DNA of 64,000 nucleotides from JAIVGV01 sp032229975 (GCA_032229975.1 JAVXVG010000044.1:1-64000), one strand, 5' to 3'; shown: positions 41,220-49,657, counted from the stretch's first letter. Program-made: numbers and translations. Notes: generated by a model from the sequence alone, not told the origin.

Positions 41220-42242
41220 TTACGTCGGCAATTGCCTCGGTCGAGGCGGCGGATTGCCACTGTCGCCTTCGCGTGTCGGGCCCGTGCCGCCGCTCTCCGT
41301 AAACATCTCTTTGATCATGCCGACGCTTGAGAGCATCGTCGAGGTCTCAACCGGCATGAAGATGACCTTCGAGTTGTTGCCGCGCACCATCTCTTTGAGG
41401 CTCTCGATGTAACGCTGCGTGATCATGTACTGGGCCGGGTTGCCATGTCCAAGCATCGCCTGCGAAATGCGCCCGATGGCCTCCGCCTCCGCCTCTGCGT
41501 TTTTCAGACGAGCCTGCGCCGCACCCTCGGCTGACAAGATCGCCGACTGCTTATCGCCCTCTGCGCGAGTCACGGCCGCCTGCTTCTCGCCCTCGGCGCG
41601 AGTGATGTTCGCCTGCCGCTCGCCTTCGGCTTGAAGCACGAGCGCGCGCCGGTTGCGTTCCGCCGTCATCTGCTTCTCCATCGTCACGCGCACGTCTTCG
41701 GGCGGGTTGATGTTCTTCACGTCAACACGCGTTACCTTCACGCCCCACTTGTCGGTCGCCTCGTCGAGAATGATCCGCAGCTTCGCGTTGATCTGATCGC
41801 GTTGCGAGAGCGTATGATCCAAATCCATGTCGCCCATCACGGCGCGCATCCCCGTGATCGTCAACTGCACGAGGCCACCGACGAGGTCTGCAACTTCATA
41901 GACCGCCTTCGTCGCATCCGTGATCTGCCAATAGACGACCGAATCGACGTGGATCGTCACGTTGTCGCGCGTAATCACAGGCTGCGGCGGCAGGTCTATG
42001 AACTGCTCGCGCAGATCGATGGAGGTGAGATTCGGTCGCACGTTCGTCCAATAGACGCCGCGCGGCTTGTCTAAAAAAGGCACGATGATGTTCAGCCCGC
42101 TCACGCCGAGTCGGCTGAACCGGCCCAGACGCTCGATGACGATGACGGTCGCCTGCGGCACGATCTTGAGCGTCTTGGAGGCGACGACGAGCAGGAAGAT
42201 GGCGACGATGAAGAGGAAGAACATGAAGAAGAGTTCGGGCAT
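41220..42242 (-). CDS. SPFH/Band-7 slipin (QmcA-like) membrane protein
   Basis: 340 residues. An N-terminal membrane helix (LFFMFFLFIVAIFLLVVAS) is followed by the SPFH domain (VPQATVIVIERLGRFSRLGVSGLNIIVPFLD; DLREQFIDLPPQPVITRDNVTI). A long Ala/Glu-rich coiled-coil (AEGERQANITRAEGEKQAAV and similar repeats) precedes the conserved GNPAQYMITQRYIESL and SSKVIFMP-type segment. These proteins form oligomeric rings in membrane microdomains and associate with membrane proteases. No NfeD or FtsH gene is adjacent. Confidence 0.92.
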   Translation of the reverse strand: MPELFFMFFLFIVAIFLLVVASKTLKIVPQATVIVIERLGRFSRLGVSGLNIIVPFLDKPRGVYWTNVRPNLTSIDLREQFIDLPPQPVITRDNVTIHVDSVVYWQITDATKAVYEVADLVGGLVQLTITGMRAVMGDMDLDHTLSQRDQINAKLRIILDEATDKWGVKVTRVDVKNINPPEDVRVTMEKQMTAERNRRALVLQAEGERQANITRAEGEKQAAVTRAEGDKQSAILSAEGAAQARLKNAEAEAEAIGRISQAMLGHGNPAQYMITQRYIESLKEMVRGNNSKVIFMPVETSTMLSSVGMIKEMFTESGGTGPTREGDSGNPPPRPRQLPT

Positions 42243-42267
42243 GGCGGGAAACCTCCGACGAAGAAGT

Positions 42268-42300
42268 AACAGTTTTCAGTTTCGGTTTTCAGTTTTCAGC
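42268..42300. repeat. Single-arm heptamer array I (agttttc class)
   Basis: cagttttc-agtttcg-gttttc-agttttc lies in the gap between slipin and the amidase stop. There is no reverse-complement arm nearby, so it looks like half of an element of class C. Confidence 0.65.
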
Positions 42301-42347
42301 CGCTCGCGCGTTCGACGAAAACGCTGGATGCTGGAGCGCGGCGCAGA

Positions 42348-43790
42348 CTATATACGATTGTTGTCAGCGTTTGAAAGCTCAAGGCGCGGCGGCTGCCAAC
42401 CGCCTAAAGTTTCTTCGACGACGCGAGCCGCCGCGAGCACACGCGCCTCTTCAAAAGGCCGCCCGACGATCTGCACGCCGATTGGCAAACCTTCGCGCGT
42501 GTGCCCTGCGGGCACGCACACCGCCGGAAGATCAAACACGTTCGCCGCGTGCGCGTAACCCATCGCGCGAAACGTCGGCACACGCTCACCATTCAACTCG
42601 ACTCTACCGTATTCGTCATGACGAAAAGCCGCGACCGCGCCGACCGGCCCGACGAACAGAGGCGTCCGCTCCATCCACTTGAGAAGTTCGGCGCGCAACT
42701 GATCGCGCTCCTCCCACGCCGCCAACAACTGTTCAAGCGCGGGTGTGCTCCAACGCTGTGCGCGCTCCAAGATCACCTGCGCCGCGCGTCCCGCCAACTC
42801 TTCGCGCCCCGAATAGACTGAACGGACGTAACGCTGCGTTGGATACTCGAAGAGCGAGAGCCACACCTCCGTCGCCTTCTCGACGTGCGGCGGCTTCTCA
42901 TTGATCGTCGTCAGTCCAGCCGACTCTAGCGCATCAACCGCGCGCTTGACCGCCGCCGCGATCTCATCTTCCACTTTCAACGTCCCATCATCCGTGTACC
43001 ACGCGACGCGCAAGCCTCGCAGTTCTCTTCCCGCTTCTTCGCGCAGATCAGTTGATGACGCGACGTATGACACGCTTCGCCCCGCGAGCGTTTGAAAGAG
43101 GAGTCGCACGTCTTCGACGCTGCGAGCGAGTGGCCCCAGACTCGCGCCGAGCGAATGAAGACCGGAGACAGGCGGCAGGTGGCCCGCGCCGGGGATCAAT
43201 CCCGCAGTCGGTCGCAAGCCCACGATGCCGCAGAAGTGCGCGGGGATGCGGATTGAGCCAGCGAGATCGCTGCCCACGCTCGCTGGCGTCAAACAAGCCG
43301 CGACTGCGGCGGCGCACCCGCCGCTCGATCCACCCGGCGTGCGCGCCGAGTCGTGTGGATTAAGCGTGCGACCGAAGACGGGATTCTCCGAAGTGTAATC
43401 GAGCGCGAGTTCCGGCGCGTTCGTCTTGCCGTAGATGATCGCGCCCGCCGCGCGAAGACGCGCGACCACCATCGCGTCTTGCGTCGGAACATTGTCGGCG
43501 AACGCGCGCGAGCCGCGTGTCGTGCGTATGCCTGCCGTGTCAATCGTGTCTTTAATCGTGATGGGGAGACCGCAGAGCGGCGGCAAATCTTCGCCGCGCG
43601 CGACAATGCGCTCGGCATCACGCGCTTGTTCGAGTGCGTCGGGCGCGAAGGTGACGATGGCGTTAAGGTGCGGATTCAAACTCCCGGCGCGCGCGAGGTG
43701 CGCCTTCAACACTTCGACCGGCGAGACCTCGCGCCGCCGGATCAACTCGACGATCCGAACAGCAGTCAGACTTGTGAGATCGTCTCTCAG
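42348..43790 (-). CDS. Amidase-signature hydrolase with probable CTG start
   Basis: 480 residues if started at CTG 43790. The amidase Ser-cisSer-Lys triad is visible: LPITIKDTID (Lys), ARTPGGSSGGCAAAVAA (cis-Ser) and SVGSDLAGSIRIPAHFCG (nucleophile Ser). The first ordinary start, TTG 43745, would cut off the family N-terminus. The 15 codons before it encode RDDLTSLTAVRIVE, a normal amidase helix, and are preceded at 43798-43804 by a perfect aaggagg, 7 nt before the CTG. The CTG overlaps the LysR stop as CTGA. Substrate is unknown; it is not obviously GatA. Confidence 0.88.
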   Translation of the reverse strand: MRDDLTSLTAVRIVELIRRREVSPVEVLKAHLARAGSLNPHLNAIVTFAPDALEQARDAERIVARGEDLPPLCGLPITIKDTIDTAGIRTTRGSRAFADNVPTQDAMVVARLRAAGAIIYGKTNAPELALDYTSENPVFGRTLNPHDSARTPGGSSGGCAAAVAACLTPASVGSDLAGSIRIPAHFCGIVGLRPTAGLIPGAGHLPPVSGLHSLGASLGPLARSVEDVRLLFQTLAGRSVSYVASSTDLREEAGRELRGLRVAWYTDDGTLKVEDEIAAAVKRAVDALESAGLTTINEKPPHVEKATEVWLSLFEYPTQRYVRSVYSGREELAGRAAQVILERAQRWSTPALEQLLAAWEERDQLRAELLKWMERTPLFVGPVGAVAAFRHDEYGRVELNGERVPTFRAMGYAHAANVFDLPAVCVPAGHTREGLPIGVQIVGRPFEEARVLAAARVVEETLGGWQPPRLELSNADNNRI

Positions 43791-44731
43791 CCGGAAGCCT
43801 CCTTCGATCTCTTGCGCGCGACCGCGCGGCGGCCTTCACCACTCGTTTCCCTTTCGCGCAGCAACTCGACGAACTTGCGCGCGACGATGGAGAGCGTGCG
43901 GTCGCTGCGGTGTATGACGCCGACCGTGCGCGTCCATTCCGGCTCTGCAAGTTGCACGACCGCGAGCTGGCCCGAACGCTGCTCGTCAACGACCGAGAGG
44001 CGCGGCACGATGGCGACGCCGAAGCCGACCTCGACCGCGCGCTTGATCGTCTCGATGTTGTCGAACTCCGCCGCGCGTTTGACCGTGACGCCGTGCGCGC
44101 GGAAGATGCGGTCGGTCGCGCGTCGCGTCGGGATGTCGCGCTCGAAGTGCACGAAGTCTTGATCCTTGAGATCGACAGCGCGCAGTTTCTTTCGTCCCGC
44201 GAACGGGTGGCCCGGCGGGCAGATGAGGACGAGACGGTCGCCGCCGAGCGGGACGACCGAGAGACCGCGCTTCTTCTCCGGGTAGGCGACGACGCCGAGA
44301 TCGATTGCTCCGGTCAAGACTTCGCGCACGATGCGCGTCGTGCGCGCGTAGTCGAGATCGATCTTCGCTTCCGGGTAGAGGGCCATGAAGCGGCGCACGA
44401 CGGGCGGCAGCTCGTGCAAGCCGATGCTGTAAACTGTCGCGACGCGCACAGTGCCGCTCACCGTCCCCGTCAACGTGCGCATACGCTCTTCGAGTCGCGC
44501 GTAAGCCGCGAGCACTTCGCGACTCTCGGCGTAGAAGACTTCGCCATCCTCTGTCAGACGCACCTCGCGCCGCCCACGCACGCGCTCCAAGAGGCGTCGT
44601 TTGAACTTCTCTTCGAGCCCGCGCACCTGCTGGCTAACAGCCGACTGCGTGACGAAGTTCGCTTCGGCAGCCTGCGAGAAACTTTTGGAATCGACAAGGT
44701 CGCAGAAGATTTTCAGCGTTTCGATCTGCAC
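43787..44731 (-). CDS. LysR-type transcriptional regulator
   Basis: 314 residues from GTG 44731 (QIETLKIFCDLVDSKSFSQA), an N-terminal winged helix-turn-helix (AAEANFVTQSAVSQQVRGLEE) and a two-lobed effector-binding domain (VRVATVYSIGLHELPPVV; FVHFERDIPTRRATDRIF). It resembles the CysB/CysL-like group. It is upstream of and coupled to the amidase gene, with a divergent membrane-protein gene on the other side, so it may control either. An upstream in-frame ATG at 44767 lies on the predicted -35. Confidence 0.9.
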   Translation of the reverse strand: MQIETLKIFCDLVDSKSFSQAAEANFVTQSAVSQQVRGLEEKFKRRLLERVRGRREVRLTEDGEVFYAESREVLAAYARLEERMRTLTGTVSGTVRVATVYSIGLHELPPVVRRFMALYPEAKIDLDYARTTRIVREVLTGAIDLGVVAYPEKKRGLSVVPLGGDRLVLICPPGHPFAGRKKLRAVDLKDQDFVHFERDIPTRRATDRIFRAHGVTVKRAAEFDNIETIKRAVEVGFGVAIVPRLSVVDEQRSGQLAVVQLAEPEWTRTVGVIHRSDRTLSIVARKFVELLRERETSGEGRRAVARKRSKEASG

Positions 44732-44737
44732 GCGTCT

Positions 44738-44767
44738 AATATAAGAATTTCTCACGAGCTGGCGCAA
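44738..44767 (-). promoter_or_regulatory. LysR promoter with likely leaderless GTG
   Basis: On the minus strand TTGCGC (44767-44762), an 18-nt spacer and TATATT (44743-44738). The GTG start (44731) is only 7 nt beyond the -10, which would place transcription start at the GTG. Confidence 0.5.
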
Positions 44768-44807
44768 GTTAATTCATTTCACTTTATATTCTGCGCAAGA
44801 CTATAAT
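44762..44807. promoter_or_regulatory. Divergent control region with direct repeats and a plus-strand promoter
   Basis: gcgcaag occurs at 44762-44768 and 44793-44799, 31 nt apart (about three helical turns). The first copy overlaps the LysR -35. For the plus strand, TTCACT (44778-44783), an 18-nt spacer and a perfect TATAAT (44802-44807) form a promoter for the Coq4-motif gene. The layout fits LysR autoregulation and divergent control. Confidence 0.55.
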
Positions 44808-44866
44808 CTCTCCTGTTGCCACTTTTCGTTTGACGACACGGTCATGGAAAAGAAGAGAGGCGCGTG

Positions 44867-45475
44867 ATGATTTACGATCCTGAAATGACTTTGCGCGAGG
44901 CGCGCGTGCGCTATTTCGAGTTGAGCGGATTCGGCGACGATGGTGGCTATGAGGATCGCTGGATCAAGGTCAAGGTATGGCGCATCCCCATCTGGTTGCC
45001 GAACACGCAGGGGCGCGTCAAAGCCGTCAAGCTGCACGACCTTCATCACATCGTGACGGAGTATCCGACGACGTGGCGCGGCGAGGCGGAGATATCTTCT
45101 TGGGAAGTGGCCTCGGGTGGCCTGCATCGGTACTACGCGGGCTGGCTGCTCGATCTGTTGAACGTCGCGCAAGGGCTCGTCGTCAATCCGCGCGGCGTCT
45201 TTCGCGCCGTCGTGCGCGGTCGCCGCAGCCGCAACCTCTTCGGCGAAACTTTCAACGACGAGATGCTCTCGCGTCGCGTAGGTGAGATGCGACGTGAGTT
45301 GAATCTGAATGATAGAGATGCGACTGACGACGCGAAAGCATCTGCGCGCGATGTTCTTTCATTCGTCGTGTGGTCGCTCGCGGGCGCGGCAACCTATGCG
45401 GCGACAGTCGGCGTAACGCTCGCGTTGCTGCCTCTGCTTCTCTTTTTCCTGCTTAGATTGATCGGTGTCTTGTGA
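44867..45475 (+). CDS. Membrane protein with Coq4-type HDxxH-x11-E motif
   Basis: 202 residues. The N-terminal part is soluble and contains KAVKLHDLHHIVTEYPTTWR then GEAEISSWE: HDxxH followed by exactly 11 residues and Glu, the zinc-ligand pattern of Coq4 proteins of ubiquinone synthesis. The C-terminal 50 residues form one or two membrane helices (VLSFVVWSLAGAATYAATVG; LALLPLLLFFLLRLIGVL). Overall similarity to Coq4 is limited to that motif region. A quinone- or lipid-related metal function is inference. ATG 44867 is preceded by gagagg; the GTG at 44864 is an alternative. Confidence 0.7.
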   Translation: MIYDPEMTLREARVRYFELSGFGDDGGYEDRWIKVKVWRIPIWLPNTQGRVKAVKLHDLHHIVTEYPTTWRGEAEISSWEVASGGLHRYYAGWLLDLLNVAQGLVVNPRGVFRAVVRGRRSRNLFGETFNDEMLSRRVGEMRRELNLNDRDATDDAKASARDVLSFVVWSLAGAATYAATVGVTLALLPLLLFFLLRLIGVL

Positions 45476-45493
45476 AAGCATCGTCGTGCGCGA

Positions 45494-45521
45494 TTGCTTT
45501 TCGCGCGTGGCTTTCTATAAA
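45494..45521 (+). promoter_or_regulatory. Promoter of sdhCAB
   Basis: TTGCTT (45494-45499), a 16-nt spacer and TATAAA (45516-45521). Transcription would start near 45528, about 110 nt before the sdhC ATG, which has an aaggagg-rich ribosome site. Confidence 0.6.
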
Positions 45522-45636
45522 CTCATGCGCGTTCCAGCAAGTCACAAAAGTTTCGGCGTGAGCGGGCACGCGAGAGTTGCCGCGTGGGCGTGTTCAGTAG
45601 TTCCCGCGAAGATGCGAAGGAGGAGAAGACGCGAAC

Positions 45637-46317
45637 ATGGCCGTCCGTCTGAGTAGAACCTTTCTGCTGCGCAAGCTGCACCAGTTGACCGGCATCGTCC
45701 CGCTCGGTCTCTTCCTGCTGGAACACTTCTACACCAACTCGAAGGCCCTGACGGGTGAACGCTCCGGCGACTTCAATCGTGCGGTCGTGGACTTGCAGTC
45801 GATCCCTTACATCATCTTCGTCGAAGTCATCGGCATCTTCATCCCGCTCATCTATCACGCCGTCTATGGCCTCTTCATCACCTACGAGGCGCGACCGAAC
45901 AACTTGCACTACCCTTACCCGCGCAACTGGTTCTACACGATCCAGCGCGTGACGGGCATGATCCTTTTCTTCTTCATCACGTTCCACGTTCTCAACTTTC
46001 GCTTCGGCTTGATCCCCGGCTTGAACGAGCGCGCCGTCGCAGACAATGCCGACAGCGCGTTCGCTATCGTCTCCGGCGAGTTTCAGAACATCGCGATCCT
46101 GATCGTTTACTTCATCGGCATCACGGCCACCGTCTGGCACTTCGCCAACGGCTTGTGGCTCTTCGCGGTTGACTGGGGCATCGTCATCGGCGAACGCGCG
46201 CAACGTTACATGGGCTATGCCTGCATCGGCTTCGGCGTCTTCCTGCTCGCCGTCGGCATCAACGCGGCGATGGCCTTCGTGTGGGAAGGCGGGCTGTTGG
46301 GAGGTCTCGTTAAATAA
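45637..46317 (+). CDS. sdhC: Succinate dehydrogenase cytochrome b558 subunit
   Basis: 226 residues with five predicted membrane helices and conserved haem-ligand histidines in LLRKLHQLTGIVPLGLFLLEHFY, IYHAVYGLFI, FFFITFHVLNFRF and TVWHFANGLWLF. This is the single large diheme membrane anchor of B-type succinate:quinone oxidoreductases, which lack sdhD. Menaquinone is the usual acceptor in this type. The stop is directly followed by the sdhA ATG. Confidence 0.93.
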   Translation: MAVRLSRTFLLRKLHQLTGIVPLGLFLLEHFYTNSKALTGERSGDFNRAVVDLQSIPYIIFVEVIGIFIPLIYHAVYGLFITYEARPNNLHYPYPRNWFYTIQRVTGMILFFFITFHVLNFRFGLIPGLNERAVADNADSAFAIVSGEFQNIAILIVYFIGITATVWHFANGLWLFAVDWGIVIGERAQRYMGYACIGFGVFLLAVGINAAMAFVWEGGLLGGLVK

Positions 46318-48333
46318 ATGGCGACACCCGGTAAAGAGACTAAATTCGCCATCGTCGGCGGCGGACTCGCTGGACTCGCGGCGGCGATGAAGCTGGCGGA
46401 GGCGGGCCACTCGGTCGATCTCTTCTCGGTCGTGCCCGTCAAACGCTCGCACTCTGTCTGCGCGCAGGGCGGCATCAACGGCGCGGTCAACACGAAGGGC
46501 GAAGGCGACTCGCCGTTCAAGCACTTCGACGACACGGTCTATGGCGGCGACTTCCTCGCCAATCAACCGCCCGTCAAAGCCATGTGCGAGATGGCCCCGT
46601 CGATCATTTATTTGTTCGACCGCATGGGCGTTCCCTTCTCGCGCACGAATGAGGGCCTGCTTGACTTTCGACGCTTCGGCGGCACGCTTCACCATCGCAC
46701 GGCCTTCGCCGGAGCTTCGACCGGCCAACAACTGCTCTACGCGCTCGACGAGCAGGTCAGACGCTTCGAGGTCGCGGGCAAGATCAGGAAGTTCGAGCAC
46801 TGGGAGATGCTCTCACTCGTACTCGACGACGCACAAGTCTGTCGCGGCATCATCGCGATGGACAAGAGCACGCTTGAGTTGAAAGCCTTCCCCGCCGACG
46901 CCGTCATCATGGGCACGGGTGGCCCCGGACTCATCTTCGGCAAATCAACGAACTCGATGGTCTGCACCGGCTCGGCAGTCGCCGCCTGTTATCAACAGGG
47001 CGCGCGCTATGCGAACGGCGAGTTCATACAAGTGCATCCGACTTCAATCCCCGGCGAAGACAAGTTGCGTTTGATGTCTGAGTCGGCGCGCGGCGAGGGC
47101 GGGCGCGTGTGGGTTCCGAAGGCGAAGGGAGACAAGCGCGCGCCGTCTTCGATCCCCGAATCGGAGCGTTGGTATTTTCTCGAAGAGAAGTATCCGGCTT
47201 ATGGCAACCTCGTCCCGCGCGACATCGCGACGCGAGAGATTTTCCAAGTCTGTCTCGACGGCATGGGCATCGGCGGCGACAATCAGGTCTATCTCGATCT
47301 CACGCACATCGACGCCGCGACGCTCGACCGCAAGCTCGGCGCGATCTTAGAAATCTACGAGATGTTCGTCGGCGACGATCCGCGCCACGTGCCGATGAGA
47401 ATTTTCCCCGGCGTGCATTATTCGATGGGCGGCTTGTGGGTCGATTTCGATCAGCGCACGAACATTCCCGGCCTCTTGGCGGCGGGCGAGTGCGACTACT
47501 CGATTCACGGCGCGAACCGTCTCGGCGCAAACTCGCTCGTCTCATGCGTCTATGGCGGCTTCATCGCCGCGCCCGCCGCCGTTGAGTATGCGAAGAACGT
47601 CGAGCGCAACGGCGCGGATGGATCAAAGATTTACGATCAGGAGTTAAAGCGACAGCAGGAGATGAACGACCTGCTCGCTAAGCAGTCGGGCACGGAGAAC
47701 CAGTACGTCATACACGAAGAGATGGGCAAGTGGATGACGGACAACGTAACGGTCGTGCGCTACAACGACCGTCTCAAAGCGACCGACGAGAAGTTATTGG
47801 AGTTGATGGATCGCTTCTCGCACATCTCGATCAACGACTCGAACATGTGGGCCACCCACGCGCTGCCGCACGCGCGTCAACTCTGGAATATGCTTCAACT
47901 CGCGCGAGTCATCACACTCGGCGCGCTCAATCGCGACGAGTCGCGCGGCGCGCACTACAAGCCAGACTTCCCGAACCGCGATGATGATCGTTTCTTGAAG
48001 ACGACCATCGCAGAGTTCTCCGAAGAAGGGCCCGTCTTTTCTTGGGAGCAGGTGGACATTGGGCTGCTTGAGCCACGCAAGCGCGACTACTCGAAGGGTA
48101 ATCAGACGGCGAAGGCTGCGGCGGGCGGTACGGCTGAGAGTTCGCCGACGAAGGACGGCGCGGCGCAAGTTCCCGCTCCCGGATCGGATCAAAAGCCGTC
48201 CGATCTATCAGGCGCGAAGGTTTGGGATCAAAATAAGGAGCAGGTGCGCGACGTGAATCACGGCGAGGCGCAGACGCGCACGGAGCAGGGCAAGTCGATC
48301 ACAGGCGCGGGGGGTAAATCGGACGAGCTATGA
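46318..48333 (+). CDS. sdhA: Succinate dehydrogenase flavoprotein subunit
   Basis: 671 residues. N-terminal FAD-binding AIVGGGLAGLAAAMKLAEAG and SHSVCAQGGINGAVN (covalent FAD His region); active-site HPTSIPGEDKLRLMSESARGEGG-like segment and MGGLWVDFDQ, GECDYSIHGANRLGANSL. The last 80 or so residues after LLEPRKRDYSKG are an Ala/Gly/Ser/Lys-rich tail not found in typical SdhA, probably disordered. It oxidises succinate to fumarate. It directly follows sdhC and overlaps sdhB by 4 nt. Confidence 0.96.
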   Translation: MATPGKETKFAIVGGGLAGLAAAMKLAEAGHSVDLFSVVPVKRSHSVCAQGGINGAVNTKGEGDSPFKHFDDTVYGGDFLANQPPVKAMCEMAPSIIYLFDRMGVPFSRTNEGLLDFRRFGGTLHHRTAFAGASTGQQLLYALDEQVRRFEVAGKIRKFEHWEMLSLVLDDAQVCRGIIAMDKSTLELKAFPADAVIMGTGGPGLIFGKSTNSMVCTGSAVAACYQQGARYANGEFIQVHPTSIPGEDKLRLMSESARGEGGRVWVPKAKGDKRAPSSIPESERWYFLEEKYPAYGNLVPRDIATREIFQVCLDGMGIGGDNQVYLDLTHIDAATLDRKLGAILEIYEMFVGDDPRHVPMRIFPGVHYSMGGLWVDFDQRTNIPGLLAAGECDYSIHGANRLGANSLVSCVYGGFIAAPAAVEYAKNVERNGADGSKIYDQELKRQQEMNDLLAKQSGTENQYVIHEEMGKWMTDNVTVVRYNDRLKATDEKLLELMDRFSHISINDSNMWATHALPHARQLWNMLQLARVITLGALNRDESRGAHYKPDFPNRDDDRFLKTTIAEFSEEGPVFSWEQVDIGLLEPRKRDYSKGNQTAKAAAGGTAESSPTKDGAAQVPAPGSDQKPSDLSGAKVWDQNKEQVRDVNHGEAQTRTEQGKSITGAGGKSDEL

Positions 48334-49121
48334 GCACAGAGAAGAACGCACACGCGCAAGCGAAGTTGAACCGTACGCCCCCGGAGTACGTCGATATTAA
48401 AATCCGTCGGCGCGAGCGGCAGGACTCCGCGCCCTACTGGGAGGAGTTTCGCATTCCCTATCGCGCGAACCTCAACATCATCTCGTGCCTGATGGAGATT
48501 CGCAAAAATCCCGTGACGAAGGACGGCAAACAGACGACGCCGCCCGTCTGGGACATGAACTGTCTCGAACAGGTCTGCGGCATCTGCACGATGATCATTA
48601 ACGGTCGAGTGCGACAGTCGTGCTCCGCGCTCGTCGATCAGTTGGAGCTGCCGATCACGCTTGAGCCTATGCGGAAGTTCCCGAACGTGCGTGACCTCGC
48701 CGTCGATCGCTCCAAGATGTTCGACCATCTCAAGCAAGTCCACGCGTGGATCGAACTCGACGGCACGCACGACCTCGGAGCGGGCCCCCGCATGTCGCAG
48801 GACGAGGTGGCGGAGCGATACGCTTACTCGCGCTGCATGACCTGCGGCTGCTGTCTCGAAGCCTGCCCACAGTATGGCGACGACAACTACATCGGGCCCC
48901 AAGCCATCGCGCAGGTGCGCTACCAGAATATGCACCCGTCGGGGAAGATGAATCGCGACGAACGCCTCGAAGGCATCATGGGCGACGACGGCATCACCAA
49001 CTGCGGCAACGCACAGAACTGCGTCCGCGTCTGCCCCATGTCGATCCCTTTAACGAAGGCCATCTACGAAGAGAACCGCGAAACCATCGTCCACGGGCTC
49101 TTCGGCTGGCTCAAACGCTGA
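48330..49121 (+). CDS. sdhB: Succinate dehydrogenase iron-sulfur subunit
   Basis: 263 residues, ATGA-overlapped with sdhA. The [2Fe-2S] ligands are in CLEQVCGICTMIINGRVRQSC. The [4Fe-4S] and [3Fe-4S] ligands are in CMTCGCCLEACPQYG and CGNAQNCVRVCPMSIPL. It relays electrons from FAD to the membrane haems. A short charged N-terminal extension precedes the ferredoxin domain. A perfect bidirectional hairpin follows. Confidence 0.96.
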   Translation: MSTEKNAHAQAKLNRTPPEYVDIKIRRRERQDSAPYWEEFRIPYRANLNIISCLMEIRKNPVTKDGKQTTPPVWDMNCLEQVCGICTMIINGRVRQSCSALVDQLELPITLEPMRKFPNVRDLAVDRSKMFDHLKQVHAWIELDGTHDLGAGPRMSQDEVAERYAYSRCMTCGCCLEACPQYGDDNYIGPQAIAQVRYQNMHPSGKMNRDERLEGIMGDDGITNCGNAQNCVRVCPMSIPLTKAIYEENRETIVHGLFGWLKR

Positions 49122-49161
49122 GCCGCTTCTCACTTGCTTAATTGTTCGCAAACACAAACGT

Positions 49162-49211
49162 CGAAAGAGATGAAGGGCGGGAATTATCGCTCCGGCCCTT
49201 CATCTCTTTCG
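49162..49211. terminator. Bidirectional terminator (sdhB / cupin)
   Basis: A perfect 17-bp stem, left arm 49162-49178 (cgaaagagatgaagggc) and right arm 49195-49211, with a 16-nt loop. It lies between convergent stops. Confidence 0.88.
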
Positions 49212-49246
49212 GACTCGATTGTCCCACTCTAATCGCTCGCTGCGAC

Positions 49247-49657
49247 TCAGTGGTGATGCTCGCGCTCAGACGCGTCCGCCTCTTCCTTCGTCCTATGCAC
49301 AGTCCCGTCCGGGTGTTCGGGCGGCGTATAGACAGTGTAGAGCTTGAGCGAGGCATTACCGCGCGTGACGAAATTGTGGCGCGTGCCCGCAGGAACGACG
49401 ACGACGCTGCCCGCGCGCACCGCGAGGCTCTTGCCCGACAGCACCGCTTCGCCTTCACCATCGACGAACATCAACACCTGATCGATTCCCTCGTGCACCT
49501 CCTCGCCGATCTCTTCGCCCGGCTTGATTGACATCAGCACGAGTTGCGATCTGTCGGTCGTAAAGAGCACGCGACGAAAGTCTTCGTTGCGCCGCGCGAG
49601 TCCGGCCACGTCTTCCGCGTAAGCGTCCTGCCGCTTTGATTGTCCGCTCTCGTTCAT
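49247..49657 (-). CDS. Cupin-domain protein
   Basis: 136 residues. A single cupin barrel with motif 1 (GEEIGEEVHEGIDQVLMFVDGEGE) and motif 2 (VVVPAGTRHNFVTRG), giving the metal-ligand set Glu/His/His. The C-terminus ends in EREHHH, a His-rich tail encoded in the genome. The family covers dioxygenases, isomerases and binding proteins, so activity is unknown. Confidence 0.88.
   Translation of the reverse strand: MNESGQSKRQDAYAEDVAGLARRNEDFRRVLFTTDRSQLVLMSIKPGEEIGEEVHEGIDQVLMFVDGEGEAVLSGKSLAVRAGSVVVVPAGTRHNFVTRGNASLKLYTVYTPPEHPDGTVHRTKEEADASEREHHH

Noticed and set aside
45523..46800. 425-codon open frame antisense to sdhC/sdhA
   Set aside because: It lies entirely against conserved sdhC and sdhA coding sequence; its Asp/Arg/Val-rich composition is typical of an antisense shadow.
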